Made by a program: the position numbers and the translations under genes. Under the pieces are notes generated by a model, which saw nothing but the letters and a program-made list of their open reading frames with translations, was not told the origin of the DNA and made no database searches. Below, piece after piece: positions 23,374 to 35,941 of a stretch of 64,000 bases of DNA (position 1 is its first letter; each line of letters starts with the position of its first letter). The stretch comes from Antedon mediterranea (Eukaryota > Echinodermata > Crinoidea > Comatulida > Antedonidae): contig NC_092671.1 in assembly GCF_964355755.1 (NCBI RefSeq), positions 7,265,001 to 7,329,000 of the forward strand, in the 5' to 3' direction.

Positions 23374-23534
23374 TAAGCTTGGTTCCCATTAGGATGCAAC
23401 GCAAGGACGTAGACGCAACGTAAGTGAGTTGACCAATCACAAGCGATGAATTATAAACTGTCGCTTGTCTTTGGTCAACACGCTTGCTTTGCGTTTACGT
23501 CCTTACGTTGCGTCCTAGTGGGAACCAAGCTTTA
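23374..23534. mobile_element. Foldback MITE with CAAGCTTGG-type ends
   Basis: 161 bp with inverted ends TAAGCTTGGTTCCCATTAGG and CCTAGTGGGAACCAAGCTTTA, continuing as GCAACGCAAGGACGT and its complement. TA at both borders. It is absent at the matching place near peptide gene 5 (29179), so it inserted after the segmental duplication. It is inserted in an older degenerate relative (about 23285-23640). Confidence 0.8.
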
Positions 23535-23841
23535 GGCAGATGGATTATTCGAACTTACGTCCTTACGATGTCTCCAAATGTGAACCAAGCATTACAGTGT
23601 GCGTACGTCCTTGCGTTGCGTCCGAGTGGAAACCCGAGCTTATTAAGTCACGTAAAACGCAAGTAATTTTCCCAATTAGAAATTAGAGTAGGCCTAACAA
23701 AAACTGATGCGTCCAGTATTCGATTACCTCCCAACAAGGACACACGATTTTGCCATGCTCTTCCACAAACAACATTTTGACTATATCATCTGCATTAAGA
23801 TAATTGGTATTTATTATTTCAATCATCAGAAATTTTCAAAG

Positions 23842-25090
23842 ATGAATCGACTTTTCATTATATTGACAATTCTTGTCCTGTGTGAGGGAGTTGTATGGTG
23901 TCAAGGTAAGCATGAACGTCATAAAACGTGCAACATTGCGACTCACAGTCACAGCTCTTTACTTTATTAAAAATGTATGCTTCCATAATTGTGCTCGCAA
24001 GCAAAACAAATTAAAATCCATATTACGTTACAGTACATAATTATGAAATTTTGATTTCACCATACCATTTTCTTACCAAAGATATTGAACTTTCACTAAT
24101 TGTCTGCCTCTTAGATCCTCCTTGTGAGCCTGGTGATGCCGCCTGCGATAATACAGGTAAAAATTCCTTTTGTTTATAATATTGAGCGAAATCTGTCGAT
24201 AATTATGAAATTTAAATTCTCAAAGCCAACATTATGATTTCACCAAAGAATTTGAACTTTCACTAATCGTTTCCTTTGTAGATCCTCGTTGTGAGCCTGG
24301 TGATGCCGACTGCGATAATACAAGTACAAATTTCTTTTGTTTATAATATAAATAATAATAATAATAAATCTGTCAAAGCCTACAATCTGAAAATGACATT
24401 TACATTTAACAATTTTATGTTCTGTATTTATTAAATGTAGGCCTATTTACATACTGCTTCAATAAAAACAAAATATAGTAAATATTAGAGTTCTCACGTC
24501 AAAATCAGTATTCAGTCCAAATCAGAGATGCTTATTGTCATTTAATGCCAACAAATTTAACAGTATAGGCCTATTATAGATTATCGTCCAACTAACGTCG
24601 ATCATAAGATATTATAATAATATTATAGTACTATCAGTAATAGTACAGTTATGTTTTCCTTTCAGGACATGGTATCTGTAAGTATTACACCTCACTTCAA
24701 ATTAACATACACACTTTTTCATCGATAATGTCAATAACTATGATAATTACTGGCAACAGTGTGAGTTAACTTCAACATATGTATGTACATTTTTATGTCA
24801 TACAAGATTTTACTAAATGATGATACGGTAATTTGTGACAAAATAAGTAGCCTAGTACTGACAATATAATTAGTGAAAATGAAAATGGTGTAAACTTTTT
24901 CTAATACATGCAAATCGCCAAGATAAAACAAATATTGACAGGCCCTATATTAATTAGTCTAATTCTAAATTACTTAGTGATATTTCGTTCGATATTTATT
25001 TTTATAAAGGACTTTTTCATTTATTTTTTTATTTCTTTGATAGATCCTGAATTGCTTGGGCTTGGGCCTATGCCTCATCCTCTGTGGTAG
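23842..25090 (+). CDS. Secreted micro-exon peptide 3 (68 aa), chimeric
   Basis: Exons 23842-23905, 24115-24156, 24282-24323, 24666-24677, 25044-25090; all introns phase 1; internal exons 42, 42 and 12 nt. The leader MNRLFIILTILVLCEGVVWC is a signal peptide. Two successive 14-residue modules, DPPCEPGDAACDNT and DPRCEPGDADCDNT, come from a recent tandem exon duplication that includes intron flanks. A 4-residue micro-exon and a final YPELLGLGPMPHPLW follow. The 5' half matches peptide gene 5, while the last two exons and their introns match peptide gene 1, so the gene is a fusion made by recombination near 24610. Function unknown; secreted. Confidence 0.8.
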
Positions 25091-25794
25091 TATAAATGAG
25101 CACATTCTTTTCAAAGTCTTGAATACGTGGCCTCCTTAAATTGCCTTATTATCTATGACATTTAAATAGATAGAAACACATTTAAAATAAAGAATACTGC
25201 AAATTAATTTGTGTTGGTGTTTGTTAAGTTTGTCACTGGGTTTAAAAAGCAAGGTATGTCAAATTAAAGACTTCTCGAGCACAGGACATCCATGATTTCT
25301 ATTCAGAATGTTCTAAAGTTGTACATTTCGGAAATCTTTCTTAGTTTTTTTGCAAACAGAAGAAGCTCGAATACCACCGGTGCAATCACAATAAATTAGA
25401 GAATAGAAGATTATTTTCACTGAATGAATACCTAGGATTTACATTTAATCTGTAGCATTCATCCATATTTTGTATAGAAAAATTAACTTATTTCTCTATG
25501 TCTTTAATTATGGAGGTTTCACTAGTAAATCCTAAGATTGTAAATATATCCATTAAAAACTTGATGAATTGACTTTAATTTTGACCATTGTCGTCACACT
25601 ATAAAGTGTCATCACAGTAAACACAACATTTTTATGACTGATTAATTTTATTTAACATAACCATAATGGTTGCTACGTAATAATGATTACATAATACACT
25701 AATACAACAAAAACAAACTTGGCAACGCGGGGGTTGTACAACTTAAATGTCGCGTTATAATTGGCAAATAATTTAATTTGTTTACAAATTATTT
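25091..25794. other. Spacer between peptide genes 3 and 4
   Basis: Duplicate of the spacer after peptide gene 1. No gene. Confidence 0.6.
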
Positions 25795-25923
25795 ATTCAT
25801 TTTGAACATAAACATATGTTTCATAAATTGTTTATGTATAATTAAATCTATGCAACGAAAATTGTGTGAACGTGCAAGTTTTACGTCTACGGTTCGAGTA
25901 CCAGTATCGTTGTTTGAAAGCAG
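25795..25923 (+). promoter_or_regulatory. Promoter and non-coding first exon of peptide gene 4
   Basis: Palindrome AAACATATGTTT at 25810-25821, and a block ending GTTTGAAAGCAG/GTAATT (donor after 25923), matching peptide gene 2. Confidence 0.6.
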
Positions 25924-26168
25924 GTAATTTGAATTTTACTTTATTTTAGACCACTGAAAGGTGGTCCATTTATCCTGATCTCAGAAATATCGTTAAGTAG
26001 TTCACATTTGATAAAATATATTGTACTATTTATACATTTTAGTGAAAGTTTATACTTGTTATTTTATATTATACAACTACGGTACTTTAATTTCCCAAAT
26101 TGTAATCGCATTAAAAAAAATCTCTACTGCATTTATTTCTGTCTTACTTCAACAGAAACTTTTCCAAG

Positions 26169-27548
26169 ATGAATCGATTGTTGATTGTATTGACATTCCT
26201 TTTCCTATATTATGGAGGAGTTAAAGTCGTAATGTCAAGAGGTATGAAAACGTATTGGCCTAACCAAACGGTCTATAAACACTCAGCTAAATCTAATGCA
26301 TAAATTCCAATATTAAAGTATCATTTTAGACTTTCTAGTATATTTTCTGAAGCTTTTCTGTTCTTTAGGATGGTTTCAGAAAATGGCATAGGCCTACATA
26401 GTCTGGGTTTCAGACGGAGTTTTGTCTTAATATTAGTTAAAAGATAAATATTTTGGCACACATGGCGTTTCATACGTATACTACTTGATTTTGGATACTA
26501 CTGTATTTTCAGACAAAAATCGCGGTCGAAATAAAAACAAATAAATTTAAAAAAAAGATAATACAGACTTGGGGCAAGTCTAAGGCCTACAGTGGCACCA
26601 TATTTCACTTATTGCCATATTACCTTAAATAAGATGTTGTTTCTGTTTCAGATGACACTTGTCTCGCGTCCAGTGACAGCCACACTTGTGCAGCAGGTAA
26701 TGATTTTATTTATAGAATAGCAATTGATTAAGATTGAAATGATAAGCCTTAGTTATCGTAAATAAACTTTTTTAATAGTTGATTTCTTTTTTAAGAAGTC
26801 CCGTTATCAATCAATAACACATGTCTTTTTTTATTTGTTGTTTATTAACGTCATTGCCAGGCCTATAGACATTTTTGTTACAACCCATTGACAAGAAAAC
26901 TGAAAAATATGTTCTTTCTTTCTCAATAGAAACTGGCCTTAACGGGTTTGCATATATCTGTACAGATGATAATTCGTGTCCGCACTACGAAGGTAAGAAT
27001 TTCTTATTGGTCTCTAGGTTAGCAGTTTCTTGAAAAATTGGGAAAATTTGAGGTGGGAAACACAAAAATAGCGTTTATGATCAATGTAAGTTTGTCCGCT
27101 TTTTCGAGCCACTAATAATGAAGCATTTCGTCGAAGAAATGTTCTTTGAAAAAAAGAGAAAATTCAGTTAAACGTAATTAGGGGCCTAAGCAAACTTAAA
27201 TAAAACAGGAACCACCACTTTTACAGTAGTTAATTCGGAATTTTCGTTGATTAGCACAGCGCGTGGAAGACACCCTGTCTGTGTCTTGAGTTATTCTTAA
27301 TATGCCCTACATTCTATTCTTCTTTCAGAACGAGACTTCTTGCGTAAGTATCAAACCTCGATTAAAACTGTCACAACAAACAGAAATTATACATGCAGTC
27401 ACATTATTAATAATTTATAAGGACAGACATTTTTAGGAACTATAGGGCCTAATTTAAAATTATCGAAATTTCTTTCACAGCTCCCGGTGACCGTTTCTTT
27501 CCTAGTCTTCTAGATGCTCAATTTATTCTTGGAAAGGAAAATAAATGA
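26169..27548 (+). CDS. Secreted micro-exon peptide 4 (87 aa)
   Basis: Exons 26169-26241, 26652-26696, 26930-26992, 27329-27343, 27481-27548; all introns phase 1; internal exons 45, 63 and 15 nt. Leader MNRLLIVLTFLFLYYGGVKV, then the same four-Cys core as peptide 2 (TCLASSDSHTC, NGFAYICTDDNSC), the micro-exon ERDFL, and the tail PPGDRFFPSLLDA then QFILGKENK. Compared with peptide 2 it has three extra leader codons cut before VMSR and five extra residues (SLLDA region) in the last exon. The most complete member of this subtype. Secreted; function unknown. Confidence 0.82.
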
Positions 27549-27795
27549 GAACATTGCACTCTTTGTGTCTGAGATAACATTATATTTAAATATAAATGTA
27601 GAAAAGTATACTGTATGGAGACATTAGGCCTACAACAAGCTTAAAGAGAAATTAAACTGTCGAATATTACGTGGTCTTATATAGTTTGTATTATGATAGA
27701 TAACAATTTATTCATTTATAAAAGAATACTGGAAACTATATTGTCATAGAAAACTGAGGTTTCAAACTTCGTGTGAAATTGGCTCAAATAGCCAG

Positions 27796-27955
27796 TAAAG
27801 CTCTGTCTACACTATCAAACTTGATGTGACAAAAAGAATGTACCCATATATGGACATGATGATGTCATATCACTACCATATTTGGGTATCACTACCATAT
27901 TTGGGCATATCACACTTTTTTTGTCAACTAGTTTGATAGTGTAGACAGCGTTTTA
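27796..27955. mobile_element. Palindromic MITE, TA-target family, copy 6
   Basis: Ends AAAGCTCTGTCTACACTATC and GATAGTGTAGACAGCGTTTT with TA borders. Duplicate of copy 5. Confidence 0.85.
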
Positions 27956-28798
27956 GCCTTTATTCCAATGTTCCATTAGTGGTCACTGTAACATTTTCTA
28001 ATGCATTTTTGTTTCCATTCGTGTTGTGTTGAACGTGATCAAAATTGAATAATTTACAATTTTTAACCTTTAGCAGACAATACTTATTTAAATGTATTGT
28101 AATTATAATCATAAATAATATAATGATAAAAGTATTGGCATCAAACTGTTGGTTCAAAGTAATTAATTAACCTTTAAATGTCTTTGTTTCCTAATTAGCA
28201 CTTCGTAAAATAATTGCAAAACATGACAAATCATTGTCTCGTTAACCTTTTAGATGCTAATGTGTCATGATAAACCACACCATAACATTTGTTTAAGGTG
28301 TTCAAAAACTATAGATCCGTATTCCTACGCTGGAAGAATTTATTTTCAAACTGTTTGTATAAATTATGCACATTATTACACTATCGAAATTCTTTCAGGT
28401 GCTATTTGAAACTAGTAAAGCCGCGTAGTTTATTCTTCACCAACTGAGAACCATATCGAAGCATTTGTTAATAGCACCAGTGCAATGATTATATATAAAG
28501 GCCTACCATAAATTGGAAAGAATAGATTTACCTAATTTGAAGTTTCATATACAGTATGCCGTGACTCATTCATTCATAAACATTTGTTTTTATTAATGGT
28601 GTATAGAAAATAACAATAACAAATTAAATAAAGAAGAAATATACCATTAATAGAGGATTTTACAAGAAGTAAAACTTGTCACATAAAACCGACGACAAAA
28701 AAACCGTGACATATAATAAACGGCAAAGCATTGAATTTAAATTTGTTTAAATGATTCATTCGCTTTGAATATATTAACATTGGTTATGATAATGTAAA
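27956..28798. other. Duplicated spacer before peptide gene 5
   Basis: Near-identical to 22279-23104; no gene. Confidence 0.6.
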
Positions 28799-28889
28799 AA
28801 AAATGCATATAAAACGTAGCAGCGGTGCTTGCAACTTATTCAAGTGGCGTCTCGGTTGCATCGATATTACTATTCTTTTTTGGAAGCAG
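28799..28889 (+). promoter_or_regulatory. Promoter and non-coding first exon of peptide gene 5
   Basis: ATGCATATAAAACGTAGCAG (TATA-like), GCGGTGCTTGCAACTTATTC, then a probable non-coding exon ending TTTGGAAGCAG/GTATGT. Matches peptide gene 3 closely. Confidence 0.65.
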
Positions 28890-29486
28890 GTATGTATTTT
28901 TCTTTCTTGGCATTTTCCGGTCATTTTTGACTAAAATGTCCCATTAGACTGAATATAAATGTATACCTTCTAATCAATTTGAGACTAAAATTACCTTGCT
29001 GTGACCAGTAGCCAAGCCAAAAATGATTGTTTGACCACTCTACTCTAAATCAATTTCGTACTCGGTAATTATACTGACTTTCCATTTCATTGTAATTAAC
29101 TTAAACCATGGTCTCCATTGGACGCAAAGCAAGGTGAAACTCCATTGACCAATCAAAAATGACATTTCTATGATCATCAGCAGATGGATTATTCGAACTT
29201 ACATCCTTACGTTGTCTACAAGTGTAACCAAGCATTACAGTGCGCGTACGTCCTTGCGTTGCGAGTGGAAACCAAGCTTATTTATTCACGTAAAGACAAC
29301 GCGTAAAACGCAAATAATTTTCCCAATTAGAAATTAGAGTAGGCCTAGGCCTAACTACAACCGATGCGTCCAGTACTCAACATGGACAAACGATTTAGCC
29401 ATGCTCTTCTACAAACAACATTTTGACTATCATCTGCATTTAAGATAATTGGTATTTAATATTTCAATCAGCAGCAATTTTCAAAG

Positions 29487-30200
29487 ATGAATCGACTTTT
29501 CATTATATTGACAATTCTTGTCCTGTGTGGGGGAGTCGTATGGTGTAAAGGTAAGCATTAACGTCACAAAATGTGCAACATTATGATTTCACCATACCAC
29601 TTTCTTACCAAAGATGTTGAACTTTCACTAACTGTCTGTTTTGTAGATCCTCCTTGTCAGCCTGGTGATGCCGTTTGCGATAAAACAAGTAAAAATTCCT
29701 TATGTTTATAATATTTAGCGAAATCTGTAGAAGCCTACAATCTGAATTGTATTGGGAAGGGTTTTAACAAACTTGCTATAGGTCATAAAAACAAATTGTC
29801 TGAATGCTTGTAGGCCTACTCTAGCCTTGCTAAACCCAATTGTATTGTAATCAACATTTCTGATTTTTTTTTTCAGAAGAAAAAGAAAGTGGTAAGTCAA
29901 TTATGTTCTGTATTTATTAAATGTAGGCCTATTTACATACTGCTTCAATAAAAACAAAATATAGTAAACATTAGAGTTCTCACGTCAGAATCAGTATTCA
30001 GTTCAAATGAGAGATGCTTAATGTCATTTAATGCCATATATAGGCCTATAGCTTATCGTCCAACTAACGTCGATCATAAGATTTTCCTAAGAATGCACCT
30101 AGGAATGGGACTTCGGAAACTGACCATATTTATTATATTTACAGGCCTCGACAAATCTGCTCTTTTTTTAAGCAGAGGAGATGCTCAAAGAAGAAAATAG
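29487..30200 (+). CDS. Secreted micro-exon peptide 5 (58 aa)
   Basis: Exons 29487-29550, 29647-29688, 29877-29891, 30145-30200; all introns phase 1; internal exons 42 and 15 nt. Leader MNRLFIILTILVLCGGVVWC, one 14-residue module DPPCQPGDAVCDKT, a charged micro-exon KEKES, and a basic tail GLDKSALFLSRGDAQRRK. The first two exons are close to peptide 3, but the last two exons are unrelated to the other members. It may be the ancestral 3' end that peptide 3 lost by recombination. Secreted; function unknown. Last gene of the array. Confidence 0.78.
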
Positions 30201-30543
30201 TGACTTTCTTTCTTTCATTAACAAATAAAAGTGCGAGTTAGAAATTGTTTTTTTATTTATTCAGAAGACTGAAGAAAAATGAAGATTAATTAAATCAGAC
30301 CTTGAATATGTTATTTTGTAGTTTTAATAAAGTTAATCACTTCCGTAAAAGAAACACACACAAAAAAATGTTTTCACTTATAAAATGACAAAATAAATGG
30401 TTAAAATCAAGACTGAAGAACTTATGTTGTTTTAATTTTAAAGAATGTTTTTAAGGGAGGGCGCTGTATTATTTTTTATTACGATTCAACGACGACGAGA
30501 TCGTCACGAGAGGAACCACCGCCGCCCAGCGCGACACACAAAC
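30201..30543. other. Spacer and HINT1 5' flank
   Basis: Candidate polyadenylation signal AATAAA near 30225 for peptide gene 5. The last 100 bases are GC-richer (GCCGCCCAGCGCG) and probably include the HINT1 start site. Confidence 0.5.
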
Positions 30544-32050
<1,507 letters not shown>

Positions 32051-33531
32051 AAGTCAGTTTTCCTGTAGTATCAATTTTTTTTGTGGGTAATAAAATTCAA
32101 TAATTACTAGCTTCTTTTTGTCCATCACCTCACCCTCTTTCTTGTACATTTTCTTTGACAAATTGAACAGAAAATCCTTATGGTACAATCTAACGGACAT
32201 GAAGAACTTTATAAAGGGTAGTGCCCAGTTTAAAATGTATATTGTTTGGTTATGAAATACAGTATAAATTATTGCAAAAAATATTGATCCTAACCACCAC
32301 TTATTTTATGTAAGCAGTAAATCAAAACAAGCTTTTAGAAATTTAGTAAGCCTTTTTAAAAAAAAAAGTTCTGCTAACAGGACTTTTTTTTTATGTTAGA
32401 AGATAGGAAATTGCCTGTCATTTATGTTAATTTATTATGAAGGCATTTTTCATATAACAAATGAAAAAGTCTTATAGCACCTATTTTTCATAAAAAGGGG
32501 GCTTTTTCACGATGCTCAATCATCTTTACCACCTATAAAAAGATTTTTTGTGTTTATTATCAATGTTTGCCAAGGTTTAATTATATTTTATAATAAACAA
32601 TAAAATTACTGTATACCCGGAGCCCATAAAATTGGTTTAATTTGAACGTGAAAATCATGCATAACATTTTATTGCGTACACTGGCTGACAGATGTTTGCC
32701 TTTTATGCTTCATTTAGAGAAGGACTACATTATATAATATTCACATTTTGTAGGATTTTATACTTCAATCAAAGTACTTGTAACGTTTATTTCTCCTGTA
32801 AATTCATATGTTATAAAGTACATACAACCATTGTACACTATTAAATAAAACGGACAACATTAAAAAAGAGCAAAGCTTGTGAAAGGCAGCCCATAAGCTG
32901 AAACATAAAACTAAACTTGTAGCATAAAACTTGAATTGATCATGATCAATAATCAAAGTAAAGGTGTTATTGTATAAACTTGATAAACATATAAATACAT
33001 TTTTAACTATAATCTAAATATTACCCTATGAGATTCAATGATTTTTCCAAAATGTTGTAATAGTTGACATTCGTTATAAACGAAATATATTCGAAATAAA
33101 TCTGAAGTAATAAGAATTATAATTGTTTTCAGAGTGTTTGTAAACTTAAACATGGTCCCCACATGCACGCAACGCAACTACGTAAGCACAGCGCTAGTGA
33201 TCAACTTAATCACATTGCTCCTGCGTCGTGGTTGTATTGCGTACAAGAGTGCAGGGAAACAACCCACTTTAGAGCACTAACAGTTGTATGAAATAACTTA
33301 AGAGCACTATTGAAATTATTAGAATTTTTATATCGATACTCCAAACTTACGAATTTATTTGAGTAAATCGAAAGTAAAAACGCATGCATATTTTTATTCA
33401 TATTTTCATTAATGTTCTCTCCCCTAAAAGGCGTTTATATTAATTTGTATTATTTTAATAGAGTTGTTAAATATTCCTGTAACAAAGCAATCAAATGGAA
33501 CTTAATTTATTTAATAATCATCTATACTTGA
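32051..33531. other. HINT1 3' UTR and intergenic DNA
   Basis: AT-rich. Around 33150-33245 there is an eroded copy of the CAAGCTTGG-type foldback MITE (AACATGGTCCCCACATGCAC, ACGCAACGCAACTACGTAAG). No gene seen. The end probably holds the polyadenylation site of the minus-strand gene (TTTATT at 33496 on this strand). Confidence 0.5.
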
Positions 33532-35272
33532 TTATGACTTATAATAGTCATACATATTTACGTCACCAAATATTGATTTCATTATTGATCCATTTTTCTT
33601 AGCCCGCCCTCTATTTCTCATGGTCTTTTCCGTACATTTTTTGCATTTGCAATATGGCACATGGTCAAAATATGAAAACGCAAAAGACCGAGAAATTTGG
33701 CTTCCCATAAATGAAGTGTCTGTTTGACGCCTACTGCGGGCAACTGCTAATGCGTTCACATAAGCGTCACGCCACGTATCTTCTGACGCATCCTTTAAAG
33801 TGGATCCTTTTACGTCGTTTATTTCCGAGTCCATTTCGCTTTCGTCTGAATCTTCCGTTTCATCTGTGTGGTCACTTTCTGAATTTGATTGCATATCGGT
33901 ATCATCAAAATGTTCGGTACGCGTTTGTTCCTCCTGATGCGTTCCCTTATCTTCATATTCATTGATTTTCAACGCTTCTTTATCTGTAAACAATTCAGTC
34001 GATGATGTTTCATCGTTTGCGGTGCTTTTTTCGACTGGCGTACTAACCAGCAGTTTGGGCCTTGAATTCTGACTAGAATTGTTTCTTGCGTGATTACCTT
34101 TGCTACATGATGCCAGGTCTACATTATGTGGAATTTCTGTATCTGTTTTACTTCCAATAATATCTTTTAAATCATCAGTCACCGGTAAATTGTACTCCGA
34201 TTGTCTATGCGTATACCGAAATGTGGTTGAATTACCTTTTTTGTTTGTTTCTGTTGAGATTTTAGGTAGTTTTACACTATGTTGCGAGCCATTTCCTTCT
34301 CCATGAGTAGACTTGTACATGTTCTTATCGGAGTATCTTAAGTTGGTTTTCAATTTTTTTCTTTTTTCGTCAAACTTATTTAACTCATCGTGTATTGCAC
34401 TTACTTTTAGAGGACCGCTTACATTAGTTTTCCATGAATTGTTTCGATTTTTTAAAGTAGGCCTACTGTGATCATAAACAGTATCTGTTGATGGCTTTCT
34501 TTGTAATCCGGTTGACGTTGATTGAGACGACGGTGACATCAAAGTGAAACCTTTAAGTGACCGAATTTTAACGTTCGTTAAGCCTCTTGAGTTATACAGT
34601 TGCCACGTTTCTTCGTCTACATTGTGTATTTTTGGCAAGAAATTTCCTAAATTATTTGACAAAAGCCGTCGGGAAACCTTCTGAGAAAGTGATTTTTTAT
34701 CTACGTCAGCACCTCCTATACAATGTATGACTGGAAATGCGTTTGCATTGTTGCCGTCTCCATTGCGTTGTGTCAATGGTACATACTGTTTACCTGTGTA
34801 TTTGGCGTATAAGTGTTTTATACCGTTAATATCTGGTAAGGATATATTTTGAGATTCTGTTGCAACATCTTCTGTGTTGTTGCTAGCCAACGAACGCCAT
34901 GGTCGATTCGTCAAATAATTGTACTTGATGTGATTGTAATATGCACTTTTTGGTTGGATCGAATGATACCTCTGTGTTAAAAGAAACAAAATGATAGAAT
35001 AAACATCCTATCATATTCAAAGAAACAAACTGATGGATAACAAACAATGCCTCTGCACAAAGACGACAAAGGGCTTTTGTCTTGCAATGAATTTATCAAA
35101 ATGTAATATAAAACTAATGAACAAAACAAACTACCTGAAAGCGTGCCGAATAATTTAATAAAAATCGTAATGAATAAATGGATCTAATATTCCTCTGCAT
35201 AATAACTTAATATAAAGGTAATCGATATATATATTTTTATGAATAACTCAATTGTTTTTTTTAACCGTTTTA

Positions 35273-35309
<37 letters not shown>

Positions 35310-35941
35310 CCAAAGGCAAATTACTGAAAAAAATGACAATGCTGTGGGTATCAGTGGCTGGATCTCAATGGAGATACAAAAATAAAAAGCGAAAAGCTAA
35401 ATCAAAACGATAAAGTAAACAGCCAGAAAAGTTAGCAGAGCTTTCGGGCAACACTAGCCCTTCATCAGTGCAAGTGAAGGAATTTGGATAATATATAATA
35501 TATCATCATTCGCGGTACTATACGTACCATTGTATCAACAATATATATATATACAGTATTTCTTTCACAAGAATATTTCTATAAACGTATTTGATACAAA
35601 ACGGGTATGCAATGAGCCGAAGCTCTTAAACGCATTACCCTATCTATAATACAGTATAATACCTATAGGATGAGGTGTATAGGCTAGATGCTTGATTGGC
35701 GCGAACAGATTGGGGAACAAAGTTAGAGACAAATTCTAATAAATAATATCACATCATTTTAGGTAAAACATTGTAATTTAAGGTGTAAACCACAATTCTT
35801 TAGAAACGAAATAATTGTATTAGAAAACATAATAATTATTTTATTTAAGTGCATACATACCAGTGCTGTGGCGTTTTGCATCAATGCTGCCACTCTGCGC
35901 TGCTCGTGGCGCACCTCCTCCAGTTTCAACGGACTCTGCAT
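33532..35941 (-). CDS. Uncharacterised low-complexity protein (506 aa)
   Basis: Two coding exons on the minus strand: 35861-35941 (27 codons, ATG at 35941, donor GTATGT) and 33532-34971 (acceptor TTTTAACACAG, stop TAA). The joined frame begins MQSPLKLEEVRHEQRRVAAL and continues RYHSIQPKSAYYNHIKYNYL. The N terminus is short, basic and helical; the middle (about 120-400) is rich in Ser, Asn and Lys and looks disordered; an acidic Ser/Glu/Asp tract lies near residues 390-420. The last 70 residues are the best candidate domain: DTWRDAYVNALAVARSRR and a Cys cluster CKCKKC. No signal peptide or membrane segment. I do not recognise the family. More 5' non-coding exons are possible. Confidence is high that it is a gene because of the 1.4-kb open frame and matching splice sites. 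Confidence 0.8.
35271..35306. repeat. (TA)n microsatellite
   Basis: Uninterrupted TA dinucleotides in the intron of the minus-strand gene. Confidence 0.9.
35330..35490 (-). mobile_element. Penelope-like remnant with hammerhead-type core
   Basis: Read on the minus strand, this holds CACTGATGAAGGGCTAGTGT and TGCCCGAAAGCTCTGC. CTGATGA followed by a GGGC...GCCC hairpin and GAAA is the conserved half of a hammerhead ribozyme, a feature of Penelope-like retroelements. I could not find matching stems I and III, so it is a partial or decayed copy. Lies in an intron. Confidence 0.5.

Noticed and set aside
22283-28157. Identical 65-codon minus-strand open frames at 22283-22480 and 27960-28157
   Set aside because: They lie in a recent segmental duplication downstream of the peptide genes; identity reflects recency. 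No start context, family or splice structure supports coding.
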